From Candidatus Nitrosopumilus sp. (GTDB taxonomy: Archaea > Thermoproteota > Nitrososphaeria > Nitrososphaerales > Nitrosopumilaceae): DNA of 64,000 nt. The notes beneath the pieces are model-generated. The model saw only the letters and a program-made list of their open reading frames with translations, searched no databases and was not told the DNA's origin. Location of the stretch: positions 1 to 64,000 of the forward strand of contig JAOTTW010000001.1 in assembly GCA_029864235.1 (NCBI GenBank), written 5' to 3'. Shown here piece by piece: positions 54,123-62,702 of this stretch; position 1 is the stretch's first letter; each line of letters starts with the position of its first letter. The position numbers and the translations under genes were made by a program.

Positions 54123-54760
54123 ATTGCAATGGCTCTAACTGGAGAACCAGTAGCGTCTTTCAGTTTTAAGGGTAAAATTACAAAATTAAAATATTTTGAT
54201 TTAATTTTATTTAGATTAGAAAGATTTTCTATAATCAAGACATTGTTTTTTGCTAGAATTCTATGTGCAGGAAATTTTTTATCCTTTCCTAAATCTATGC
54301 TGGGGGAATCAATTCCAACTAAATTTATTCTCTTTGAGGCTAAATATCTTGCTCCAGATTTGGATAAGCCAGGATTGTCATAAAAATAGAAATCTTTGTT
54401 AAGATTTTTTTGCCAGTTTGTAAGAAAAATAATTGATGAATTTTTTGTAATTTTTCCATTTTTCTTTTCAAATGAAACAAGATCAGTTTTTGTAATTGCT
54501 TGATTTTTTTCCTTGTAAATTTTAACAAGTGTGGCAGTACCAAATAATCTCTCTAGAGAAATTTGATGAATTTTTGTACCATTTTTTACAAAATGAAAAG
54601 GAGCATCCAAATGTGTCCCTGTATGAGAGCTTAGAAATAGTAATTCTAGGTTGTAGCTATCCTCTCTAATTGTTGACCAAATAATGAATTTTGGTTTTGG
54701 TGAACCTGGAAAGTTTGGGATGGATTGGGATATTGTGAGTGTAAGATCTATTGGTTTCAT
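54119..54760 (-). CDS. Cyclase-family hydrolase (kynurenine formamidase-like)
   Basis: 213 residues. Metal-binding signature HTGTHLDAPFHF (about 46-57; HxGTHxDxPxH), opening DLTLTISQSIPNFPG, and GIDSPSIDLGKD...PAHR. Mn/Zn-dependent amidohydrolase fold. The tryptophan route is not evident in the window, so the natural substrate is unknown. Confidence 0.85.
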   Translation of the reverse strand: MKPIDLTLTISQSIPNFPGSPKPKFIIWSTIREDSYNLELLFLSSHTGTHLDAPFHFVKNGTKIHQISLERLFGTATLVKIYKEKNQAITKTDLVSFEKKNGKITKNSSIIFLTNWQKNLNKDFYFYDNPGLSKSGARYLASKRINLVGIDSPSIDLGKDKKFPAHRILAKNNVLIIENLSNLNKIKSKYFNFVILPLKLKDATGSPVRAIAI

Positions 54761-54837
54761 ATCAATTAATTGTTCTTGTGTTTAATCAATTTTGAGATTT
54801 ATGAAAGGTTAAATACTGTTTTATGAAAATCTGAAAT

Positions 54838-55095
54838 GTGCCTACAGCATATGTTTTACTAAATTCGGACTTAGGTTCAGACGAATCAATTATTGATGAA
54901 GTAAAGAAAATTCTCTTAGATGAAGATGTAAAGTATGAAGTGCAAGGTGTTTATGGTGTTTATGATATTGTATTGAAACTTTCATCAGATGATGCTGAGA
55001 AATTACGAGCAGTAATCACAAATAAAATTAGAAAAATTGCTAAAGTTCAATCAACACTTACTATGATGGTAATTGAAGAACAAGAAAATCTATAG
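54838..55095 (+). CDS. Stand-alone Lrp/AsnC ligand-binding (RAM) domain protein
   Basis: 85 residues, GTG start. PTAYVLLNSD, VQGVYGVYDIVLKLSSDD and ALTMMVIEE-type strands (TLTMMVIEE) make the alpha/beta RAM fold without any HTH. Such proteins bind amino acids and pair with DNA-binding Lrp proteins. Six bases of overlap with the convergent aminotransferase. Confidence 0.85.
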   Translation: MPTAYVLLNSDLGSDESIIDEVKKILLDEDVKYEVQGVYGVYDIVLKLSSDDAEKLRAVITNKIRKIAKVQSTLTMMVIEEQENL

Positions 55096-56241
55096 ATTTT
55101 TTATAGTATCTATTACATGAAGGATATCTGATTCTGAATTAAAAAAATGAGGAGAAGCACGGACAATTTTTGTATCTAATATTTCTCTAACAGTAAGTAT
55201 AATTTTCTGTTTTTCTAATTTTTCAACAATATATTTTGGCTCATGACCTTCTATATTGAAAGATATGATGCTAGTTCTTTTATTAGGATTTTCTGGTCCA
55301 TAAATAACAACATTTTTAATTTTAGAAAGCTCCTCTCTGAAAATTTCTGACAAACGGAGATTTTTCTTTCTAATATTATCCATTCCAAATTTAAGAAGGT
55401 AGTCAATAGAAGATTCCAGGCCTACTATTCCAACGTAATTTCTAAATCCTGTTTGAAATTTGTCTGGAATTTCTTTAAATGCTAAATTTGTTTTATCATA
55501 TAACATCGCAGATTCTCCTCCAATAGTTATGGGTTCTAATAATTCACTAGATTTTTTGTTACAGTAGAACAAACCTGTTCCCATAGGACCACAAAGCCAT
55601 TTTGAGCCATTAAATGACATAAAATCACATTTAATTTTTTTAACATCAAAATTTCCTATACATCCTACTGTTTGTGCACTATCAAGAAAAAAAGGAGTTT
55701 TGTTATGAATAATTGTTCCAATTTCTTCTACGGGTAGTATTGATCCAGTATTATACAATGCATGACTTAATGCTACTAGACTAGTATTTTTATCCAAAAA
55801 TTTTTCAAATTCATCAAAATCGAAAAAACCATTTTTATCAACTGATAAATTCTTAATTTTAGTTATATTTTGTAATTTTAACCAAGGATAGAAATTTGAG
55901 TGATGTTCATGAGATAATCCTCTAATTATCAAATTAGAATTTTTACTAAACGAAATTCCATTAGCTACTATATTAATTCCATCAGTTGTGCTTTGTGTTA
56001 AAATTACTTCTTCAGGTTGGCAATTTATTATTTTTGAAATAGTTTTTCTAATATTTTGTAGTTTTTCAGTAACAAATTGTTCTGAATCAATTGAATCAGG
56101 TCCTATTGAATTATATTCAATTAAAAAATCATGCATTGCTTCAATACTTTGTAATGGCATTAAGGAAACTGAAGCATTGTTAAGATAGATTTTTTCAGAA
56201 ATCGGAAAATCAACAGAGATATCTTTAGCTGCTAAATTCAT
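55090..56241 (-). CDS. Class V aminotransferase / cysteine desulfurase-like
   Basis: 383 residues. Opening FPISEKIYLNNASVSLMP, TQSTTDGINIVANG, PLP Lys in NGSKWLCGPMGTG (about 215-227). Similarity to SufS/CsdA and isopenicillin-epimerase-like enzymes. The expected active Cys of desulfurases (near the C-terminal domain) is not clear: the visible SKWLC Cys sits beside the PLP Lys. Desulfurase activity therefore uncertain. Confidence 0.8.
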   Translation of the reverse strand: MNLAAKDISVDFPISEKIYLNNASVSLMPLQSIEAMHDFLIEYNSIGPDSIDSEQFVTEKLQNIRKTISKIINCQPEEVILTQSTTDGINIVANGISFSKNSNLIIRGLSHEHHSNFYPWLKLQNITKIKNLSVDKNGFFDFDEFEKFLDKNTSLVALSHALYNTGSILPVEEIGTIIHNKTPFFLDSAQTVGCIGNFDVKKIKCDFMSFNGSKWLCGPMGTGLFYCNKKSSELLEPITIGGESAMLYDKTNLAFKEIPDKFQTGFRNYVGIVGLESSIDYLLKFGMDNIRKKNLRLSEIFREELSKIKNVVIYGPENPNKRTSIISFNIEGHEPKYIVEKLEKQKIILTVREILDTKIVRASPHFFNSESDILHVIDTIKNL

Positions 56242-56267
56242 TATTATATCTGTATGATAATAACCAA

Positions 56268-56879
56268 TTGTTGGATAAAAATCCTAAGCAGATTTTAGAT
56301 AATAACTTAGTACAAATTTTAAATGAATTTTCTAGTAAAAATCCAAATATCATTTTATGCTCTGAGCCATTTATGAAATCACAGTTTCTAAATGAATTAA
56401 TTGATTCTGTAGATTTACATGTAATTTTTCTAGATTTTGACTTACTTTATACAGGTTATGTTGTTTCTGAAATGCTGGAAAAAAATACTAGGGTTGAGAT
56501 TTATCATCCTAAAAAGGACAATCTAGAAGAAATTTTTTCAGAAATTGCAAAAAAGGTTTCAGTTAAAAAATACTTAGTTATTCTAGATTCGTTTAATGGG
56601 TTATACAATCTTTTCACTGAAATCGAGTCTGGAATATTTGTAAATACAATAATAATGCTGCTTGCATCAATTGCAAGCCAAAAGAATTCGATAATTGTTG
56701 TTTCTGCAATGGCTAGAAAAATGAAGAATGGAGGCTGGGTTTTATCTCCTGGAGGCAGGCATATAATTAATTCAACAAATTCGGGAATTTATTATGTAAA
56801 TAGTGAGGGGAAATCTTTAATTTTAAAATCTTTAAATTATGATGGTTCTCTGAAAATTTTTAGAATTGATCTAATGTAA
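56268..56879 (+). CDS. RecA/RadB-like protein without a Walker A motif
   Basis: 203 residues; TTG start with ATTATATC about 25 bases upstream. The fold hints are Walker B YLVILDSFNGLYNL (about 104-117) and a RecA-type strand-loop IIVVSAMARKMKNGGWVLSP, but where GxxxxGKT should be the sequence reads SEPFMKSQFLN (about 33-43). So it looks like an ATPase-fold paralogue that no longer binds ATP, perhaps a RadA/RadB partner. Low-to-moderate certainty about family. Confidence 0.55.
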   Translation: MLDKNPKQILDNNLVQILNEFSSKNPNIILCSEPFMKSQFLNELIDSVDLHVIFLDFDLLYTGYVVSEMLEKNTRVEIYHPKKDNLEEIFSEIAKKVSVKKYLVILDSFNGLYNLFTEIESGIFVNTIIMLLASIASQKNSIIVVSAMARKMKNGGWVLSPGGRHIINSTNSGIYYVNSEGKSLILKSLNYDGSLKIFRIDLM

Positions 56880-56903
56880 ATTTAGTTAAAGCGATCAAAT
56901 TTT

Positions 56904-56935
56904 ATAACGTCGTTAAGAAATTGAAACGGCGTTAT
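56904..56935 (+). promoter_or_regulatory. Palindromic element upstream of the ferredoxin promoter
   Basis: Arms ATAACGTCGTT (56904-56914) and AACGGCGTTAT (56925-56935) are inverted repeats with a single mismatch (T/C) and a 10-base spacer. It ends about 20 bases before the ferredoxin TATA box, the position expected for an activator site. It may alternatively form a hairpin at the end of the preceding gene. Confidence 0.5.
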
Positions 56936-56954
56936 AATTAGCATTTTTTGGGCA

Positions 56955-56965
56955 AATTATATTAA
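56955..56965 (+). promoter_or_regulatory. TATA box of the ferredoxin gene
   Basis: AATTATATTAA centred about 31 bases before the ATG at 56991; predicts a leader of about five bases or less. Confidence 0.55.
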
Positions 56966-56990
56966 GATCAAAATTAGACTTTATTTTGTT

Positions 56991-57290
56991 ATGCCAGTAG
57001 GAATTATTCCAGACATCAGTGAACAAATGTGTATTGGATGCGCACTATGTGTAGAAATCTGTACTACATTGGGACCAGATGTCCTTAGAGTAAAACCAGT
57101 TGAAGGCTGGAAGAGAGGTAAAGCATTTGTCTTTTACCCAGAAAGATGTATTTCTGATGGTGCATGCATTGGTGTATGCCCAACAAAAGCAATCTTTTGG
57201 ATGAGACCAATGGACTTTACTGTTGGACAACCAGTTCCACTCTACAAAAACTCAGTCTTCGTCAAAGGTTGGACTGAACTAATAGATTAG
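56991..57290 (+). CDS. Two-cluster ferredoxin with an Asp in cluster-ligand position
   Basis: 99 residues. First motif C14-x2-C17-x2-C20-x3-C24; second C53-x2-D56-x2-C59-x3-C63-P. Asp56 sits where the middle Cys belongs, as in archaeal 7Fe ferredoxins, so one cluster is probably 3Fe-4S or Asp-ligated 4Fe-4S. A C-terminal extension (after about 70) runs to 99 residues. Likely electron carrier in central metabolism. Strong TATA and the upstream palindrome suggest high or regulated expression. Confidence 0.88.
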   Translation: MPVGIIPDISEQMCIGCALCVEICTTLGPDVLRVKPVEGWKRGKAFVFYPERCISDGACIGVCPTKAIFWMRPMDFTVGQPVPLYKNSVFVKGWTELID

Positions 57291-57325
57291 AATAGTTCAA
57301 TCATTTTTAATTTCTTTTTATTATT

Positions 57326-58318
57326 TTAGATTTTAACAGCACCTGGCTTGGTTGATTCTATATTTGGTTTTTTCTTTAACCACAATATAACATAGACAAA
57401 CAATACTGCTGGAACCAAGATGAAAATTATAGCTAATTCATAATAAAGTTCCAATCTTTGAGCTGGTTTTACATGATAAACTTCATGAGTGGTTTTTTCA
57501 GGATTTTCATAGACCACAGTTGTAAAATCAACCGTTCTTATGGATTTATTTTCAACAGTACCATATACCGTAACACTCTCTTCAGCTAAAATTGATGATG
57601 CTTCTATTCCTTCTATTCTAATTATTATAGAGCCATAATCATTAAATACAAAGTTTCTATAGTCACCACCAATTTGATTTAGTCCTTCATCTCGAAAAAT
57701 TTCTTGACCATTTTGAAAAATTATGAAATTATATTTCATTTTTGCTAGATTAGAATTTGTTAGTGGATCATAAAATTGGTATACAAATTGAATTTTTTCG
57801 TGAGTTTTAATCACAGGTGGATCCCATGATAGATTGACCTCTATGTTTCTATCTGGAGTATACATTAGTAATGGGAATTGAAGTTTTTTTCCTGTTGCAT
57901 CATGTGGAAAATCTGGAATTTCTTTTTCAACTATTACAATTCCTTCCATCCAAGGATGGATTATACAGAAATATGGAAATGTTCCAGATTCTTCAAATTT
58001 GAAAGACCAGGATTCTCCAGGCATGAATCTTTCACTATCAAAATATCCATCAGGAGTTCCAAAGTTATCACTCATCCACCCAAATCGTCCAGAACCTTCA
58101 CCACTTGTTACGGTGTGACCTTCTTTGTCATCATTGTACCATGTAATGGAATCACCGACAGTAATGAAAATTCTTGGAGGATCAAACCACACCTTTGCAG
58201 GTGTATTTAATTCAGGATTGTATGCACCAAATGGAATATCTACTACATAGTCTTCAGCGTAAGTTATAGGGAGATAAGCAAATAATCCGAATAAAAAAAG
58301 TACAAGTAGGTAATTCAT
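57326..58318 (-). CDS. Exported cupredoxin (plastocyanin-like) with C-terminal anchor
   Basis: 330 residues. Signal peptide (about 1-21), type 1 copper domain with His in KEGHTVTSG, then C-x2-H-x2-M in FCIIHPWMEG, all four ligands present. A further beta domain of about 150 residues and a membrane helix (about 290-312) with Lys-rich tail follow. Blue copper electron carrier outside the membrane, expected in a copper-dependent ammonia oxidiser. Confidence 0.87.
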   Translation of the reverse strand: MNYLLVLFLFGLFAYLPITYAEDYVVDIPFGAYNPELNTPAKVWFDPPRIFITVGDSITWYNDDKEGHTVTSGEGSGRFGWMSDNFGTPDGYFDSERFMPGESWSFKFEESGTFPYFCIIHPWMEGIVIVEKEIPDFPHDATGKKLQFPLLMYTPDRNIEVNLSWDPPVIKTHEKIQFVYQFYDPLTNSNLAKMKYNFIIFQNGQEIFRDEGLNQIGGDYRNFVFNDYGSIIIRIEGIEASSILAEESVTVYGTVENKSIRTVDFTTVVYENPEKTTHEVYHVKPAQRLELYYELAIIFILVPAVLFVYVILWLKKKPNIESTKPGAVKI

Positions 58319-58418
58319 AATAATAGTAGGAAATTAGTTTTCATATAAACTTGACATAATTTTTAATCATGATTTTCAATATTGAGATAAGACAAAATTA
58401 GTGATAATCAAAAGTATG

Positions 58419-58427
58419 TTTTTAAAT
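58419..58427 (+). promoter_or_regulatory. TATA box of the P-II gene
   Basis: TTTTTAAAT centred about 27 bases before the GTG start at 58450, predicting a leaderless transcript. Confidence 0.5.
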
Positions 58428-58449
58428 TGCATGTATTCAGAATTTAATT

Positions 58450-58776
58450 GTGAAGAGAATTGAAACCATTGTTCAGAGTGAAGTATCTAAGAAAGTTGTA
58501 AATGCAATTTCTAAAACAGGGGTTGGAGGTGTAACATTAATCCAATCTTTAGGACAGGGTGCAGGAGAAAGACCAGAAATCGGAGGTCATCAAATTGAAT
58601 TTAATTCAACAGATGTCATAGTTACTGTTGTTCAAGATTTGATGGTACCAAAGGTAGTCAATGCAATTATTGAAACAGCTCACACAGGAGAAAAAGGTGA
58701 TGGAAAAATATTTGTAACAAATGTAGAAGAATCATATGATATTTCTACAAAGGAAAAATCTACAGAATTGATTTAA
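58450..58776 (+). CDS. P-II family regulatory protein, divergent
   Basis: 108 residues, GTG start. The GlnB fold is shown by KRIETIVQSEVSKKVVNAI, and the B-loop HTGEKGDGKIFVTNVE. The T-loop (GQGAGERPEIGGHQ) lacks the Tyr uridylylated in enteric GlnB, and the C-loop reads ISTKEK rather than IRTGE. Likely senses ATP/ADP/2-oxoglutarate, but by altered sites. No amtB adjacent. Its stop is 10 bases from that of the convergent nucleotide cyclase. Confidence 0.85.
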   Translation: MKRIETIVQSEVSKKVVNAISKTGVGGVTLIQSLGQGAGERPEIGGHQIEFNSTDVIVTVVQDLMVPKVVNAIIETAHTGEKGDGKIFVTNVEESYDISTKEKSTELI

Positions 58777-58786
58777 TATTTTAAAT

Positions 58787-60544
58787 TTATTTATTAGAAT
58801 TTTTTCGTGATACGATATATCCTTGGTATCCATGTTCAGCTGAAATTACATCATTTTCAATTTTTTCAAAAATAAAACCATCTATAGCTTTAGCATTATT
58901 ATAAAAATCTTGTCCAATTATCAAGCCATTAGCAGGTGCTGCTCGATTAATTTTAGCACATCTGTTTACAGTTGTACCAAAAATATCATTTACAGAGGAT
59001 GTGGAAGTTTTTGCAATTCTCACAATACCATAAGTTGCACTAATTCTATAATTAAAAACAGGGAGCTTTTCTTGTTTCAATTGAGTCTTAATGTTTTCAT
59101 GAGATTCTGCTATTGTTAAACAACAGTCAAGACATTTCTTTAATGTGAATTTATGTTCAGAATGAATTACAGGAAAGTAAAACAATAATGCGTCACCAAT
59201 ATTTTTTACAACAATACCGTCAAATTTCCTAACAATAATAGCAATTGAATTTAAGAATATTTTATAAAATTCGCTTGTTTGTGTCTCTGATAAACTTGAA
59301 GTGATTTTGGTAGAATTCATAATATCTACCATACATACACAATAATTTTCACTATAATCTGAGAATTGTAAAAGAATATCTTCTTGCTTTTTTATAACAT
59401 CTTCTTTTTCCTTAATTTCAATCAAGGAGTCTTGTAATTTTTGGGTCATAAAATCAAATGCATATGATAACTCTCCAATTTCGTCACTAGTTTTGATGTT
59501 TGTTCTGACATCAAAGTTTCCATTTGCTACTTTGTTAGCAGCATTTTTCAGTTTGATTAAAGGTGTTGATAGAGTTTTTGAAATTGCAAATGCAATTATT
59601 GCCATTCCAGTTGTGATCAAAATACCAGTTTGAAAAATTCGATTTTGAAGAACTAAAATGGGCTCTATGGTTTCTGCTTCATCAATTTCAGCCAGCAATA
59701 CAAATCCTAGATCATCAGCACAATATGAAGAACCATAAATGTTGATTCCTCTATAATCGGGGTAAAATCCAATGTGATCTTCTTCTTCTCTAAAACATTT
59801 TTGGACAGGAATTGTATCGACTTTTTGTTTAAAGACAGCATTTTCAATAAATCTAGACTCAGAAAGCATTAGAAACCCATCATTTACAATGTAGACTTCA
59901 CCAGTTTCACCTAAACCACTTCTATTAAGCAAAATGCTATCTATTGAAGCAGTTCGCATTCTAGAAACAATTACACCAATTGGCTCATCACCTTTTTTAC
60001 TGTCTTGAGCAAAGATTGGAGAGATAACAATCATCTTTTTTCCAGTTGGGGTAGGCTCAAAATCGACAAATGATTTTGTCAGTCCTTTTTTGAATAGAGG
60101 ATCATCAAGGAAATTAGTACTTGTGACTCTACCTAGAGTAAATAGAATTTTTCCATTTAAGCCTATTACCTTTACATCCTCAAAACCAATTGAAAATCCA
60201 ACTAATTCTTGAAACGCTTGAACTTGAGTAAGAAAACTTCTGCGTTTTTCTTCTTTAATTTTTTCAAATTCATTATCAGGAATCTGATTTAATTCAGTGA
60301 CAAGAATTCTGATCATAGGATCATTTGCTAAGATTTTATTTTGTTCTATCCGTGATTCAAAAAGAAATCGAATTGTATCACCTCGAACTCTAGATTCTCC
60401 AAATAATTGCTCACCTTGTCTTTCTTTAAGAATTTCATCAGCATAGTTAAAACTCAGATATGCAGTAATGGATAAAGCGATTACTGAAACTATCATCACA
60501 AGAAGAATGAGTTTTTTGTCTAGACCAAATGAAATTGCCATCAA
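58787..60544 (-). CDS. Sensor adenylate/guanylate cyclase: Cache-HAMP-cyclase
   Basis: 585 residues. Membrane helix 1 (about 13-32), extracytoplasmic Cache-like domain (about 35-300), membrane helix 2 (about 303-325), HAMP (about 325-378), short coiled coil, class III nucleotide cyclase domain (about 395-575) with both metal Asp positions (VCMVDIMNSTK and NIGDALLFYF). Receptor-type cyclase, rare in archaea. Product (cAMP or cGMP) not decided by sequence. Confidence 0.88.
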   Translation of the reverse strand: MMAISFGLDKKLILLVMIVSVIALSITAYLSFNYADEILKERQGEQLFGESRVRGDTIRFLFESRIEQNKILANDPMIRILVTELNQIPDNEFEKIKEEKRRSFLTQVQAFQELVGFSIGFEDVKVIGLNGKILFTLGRVTSTNFLDDPLFKKGLTKSFVDFEPTPTGKKMIVISPIFAQDSKKGDEPIGVIVSRMRTASIDSILLNRSGLGETGEVYIVNDGFLMLSESRFIENAVFKQKVDTIPVQKCFREEEDHIGFYPDYRGINIYGSSYCADDLGFVLLAEIDEAETIEPILVLQNRIFQTGILITTGMAIIAFAISKTLSTPLIKLKNAANKVANGNFDVRTNIKTSDEIGELSYAFDFMTQKLQDSLIEIKEKEDVIKKQEDILLQFSDYSENYCVCMVDIMNSTKITSSLSETQTSEFYKIFLNSIAIIVRKFDGIVVKNIGDALLFYFPVIHSEHKFTLKKCLDCCLTIAESHENIKTQLKQEKLPVFNYRISATYGIVRIAKTSTSSVNDIFGTTVNRCAKINRAAPANGLIIGQDFYNNAKAIDGFIFEKIENDVISAEHGYQGYIVSRKNSNK

Positions 60545-60583
60545 TTTTTTAGTATTTCTATATGAATATCAATTCTTCGTGGG

Positions 60584-61360
60584 TTATACTACTGTAATTA
60601 CGCCTGTTCTCCACGGATGAAGTGTACATAAATAATGATACGCTCCTGGTTCATCAAATTCATAATTGTATACCTGCCCAGGTTGAAGAACATTACTATT
60701 GAATAATGAAACAACATTTCCTTTTCCATCTTGACTTTGAACAGTATGAGTTACTGAATCATGATTTACCCAAGAAACAATTGTTCCTCTGAACACTGTT
60801 GGTTTTTCAGGAATATAAGAGGATGATTCTTGTTGATATGCATTTCCAGTTGGGATTACAATAGTGGAAGTCAATTGGGGCGATGTAGTTGAAAATCTAT
60901 CATCGCCAGTGACAATAAATCTTAAAGAATATTTTTCTTGATTTGCTCTTTTTAGTTCACCAACTGCTTCCCACATCGACCAATTATTAGCAACATACTT
61001 TCGTTCACCTTTAATTGTCATATCATAAGATGTATCTTGTAAAGTTCTAACCGGACCTGAACCTACAAAAGAACCATCAGCATTATATGAAATGTGCCAA
61101 TCATCTTTAATCATTCGAGCTGCTATTGTATTTTCTTGTGATTTTAGAACAATTGAACCTTTTGAAACTTCTGATAAACTGGTGAATTCCAAACGCAAAT
61201 TAGATTTGTATAAGATAGGATTTTTGAGATTTGAATCAAGGGAAATACCTGTTCCTTTTAGTTCATAAGTGTCTACAGCAAAAGAAGGTACAGATATCAA
61301 TAAGGATAAAGATAAAAGAGCAAAAATTAACGGTATGATAATTTTTGCCATATTATTCAT
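60584..61360 (-). CDS. Exported cupredoxin-like protein, axial Met replaced by Arg
   Basis: 258 residues. Signal peptide (about 1-28), a beta domain of about 130 residues, then a C-terminal amicyanin/plastocyanin-like domain: His in NHDSVTHTVQ, and LCTLHPWRTG where C-x2-H is intact but Arg occupies the Met position (C+6). Copper could still bind with two His and Cys. No C-terminal anchor. Follows the cyclase gene on the same strand by about 40 bases. Confidence 0.8.
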   Translation of the reverse strand: MNNMAKIIIPLIFALLSLSLLISVPSFAVDTYELKGTGISLDSNLKNPILYKSNLRLEFTSLSEVSKGSIVLKSQENTIAARMIKDDWHISYNADGSFVGSGPVRTLQDTSYDMTIKGERKYVANNWSMWEAVGELKRANQEKYSLRFIVTGDDRFSTTSPQLTSTIVIPTGNAYQQESSSYIPEKPTVFRGTIVSWVNHDSVTHTVQSQDGKGNVVSLFNSNVLQPGQVYNYEFDEPGAYHYLCTLHPWRTGVITVV

Positions 61361-61459
61361 ACATAGTATTTGTTAATATGTAATTTGGTGATTATTTTAT
61401 TTGGAATTAAATTTGGTGTTTAAAGATATTATTTAGAGAAAGAATGAAAAGATTTCAGG

Positions 61460-62614
61460 TTATTTTTTAGAAAAACCAAATTTTGAGGTCCATCCAGATT
61501 TTTTGGGTTTTGATGATTTCATTGAGAGGTTATCTAGCATTTTATATGTAATTGTAAATCCGTTTCCTACCATAGTCGCATCTTTATCATAATCATCTTT
61601 GTTAGGTATTAATTCGTCAGATAAATCCCTAATTTTTTTAGTTTTAATATCAAACAATGGAATTCTTTTTCCATTTTCAAGTTTGATGATAGCATCATTG
61701 CTTAGACCTTGAATTGAAAAATTTTCAAAAAATCTTATGAAACCATCTTTCTTTAATTCAATTATTGTATCATATGTGACTTTGCCTCCATAAATTAGAA
61801 TTTCACGCCCACAAATATTTACATCATCTTCTAAATTCAAAGTAATAATAGTATCAGCATCAAGAGAAACTGTATTTACAACATTTTCTGCAATAATTTT
61901 TCCGTTTGGAGCTAAGATATGTGTTCTATGCTCTTTAGTTTGATAAACTCCGACTCTACCGTCAGGATCATTAATCTTATATTTTCTTCCAAAAATATTT
62001 CCAACTACTACATTTCCATTATCAACGACAATTTGTGCTCCATTTTCAATTCGATACTTATTTTCAAGTGGGTTGATAAATTTAAAATCTCCTTTAGTTA
62101 AATGAATTTTTGTTCTAAATTCTTCTGTCCAAGATGGACTTGTAATATTTCCCTGCATAATTATAGGCCCATCATATGTCAAACTACCAGCCATAAAATT
62201 TCCTTTGATTGATAGTGCACCATTGGCTTTTCTTTCTAATTCGATTTCACCAAGAGTTTTTGAACCAAATAATCTAGAAGCAGTAGAATTTGATCTGTTA
62301 AGTGCAGCTGCCCATTCCTCAGCAGTTTGCATTTCTTTTGATAACTGTTGACCAAGAATTTGGTTTTTTCTTCGAATATCTTCTTCAGGTTCACTAGAAT
62401 ATACTCGAGTATTTTGTAGTTTTTCTAGATCAGTTTGAGGATATTTTCTTCCAATTTTGAGATCTTCATATGCCTGTTTAATTTTTATAAATTGTTCATT
62501 TTCTCCACCTCGATCAGAGTGAAATTGTAGTGCCATTCGTCTAAAGGCATCACGAATTTCATTCTCTGTTGAACCCTCAATAATACCTAAAATGTCATAA
62601 TTACTTTCGACCAT
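61460..62614 (-). CDS. J-domain protein with beta-rich C-terminal region, HPD changed to HSD
   Basis: 384 residues. N-terminal J domain (about 5-52; NYDILGI, DAFRRMALQFHSDRGG). The Hsp70-activating HPD motif reads H32-S33-D34. The rest (about 110-360) is a long run of short beta strands (KGNFMAGSLTYDGP, GNVVVGNIFG, DADTIITLNLE) resembling bactofilin-like or beta-helix folds. No Cys-rich zinc region of DnaJ. Role unknown. Confidence 0.75.
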   Translation of the reverse strand: MVESNYDILGIIEGSTENEIRDAFRRMALQFHSDRGGENEQFIKIKQAYEDLKIGRKYPQTDLEKLQNTRVYSSEPEEDIRRKNQILGQQLSKEMQTAEEWAAALNRSNSTASRLFGSKTLGEIELERKANGALSIKGNFMAGSLTYDGPIIMQGNITSPSWTEEFRTKIHLTKGDFKFINPLENKYRIENGAQIVVDNGNVVVGNIFGRKYKINDPDGRVGVYQTKEHRTHILAPNGKIIAENVVNTVSLDADTIITLNLEDDVNICGREILIYGGKVTYDTIIELKKDGFIRFFENFSIQGLSNDAIIKLENGKRIPLFDIKTKKIRDLSDELIPNKDDYDKDATMVGNGFTITYKMLDNLSMKSSKPKKSGWTSKFGFSKK

Positions 62615-62702
62615 ATCTATCCCTCATATTTTTGGTTAATCTGTTCATATTTCCCATACTTCTAGTTTTTTACATTATAAAATAACAGGTATCCTTATTT
62701 GA

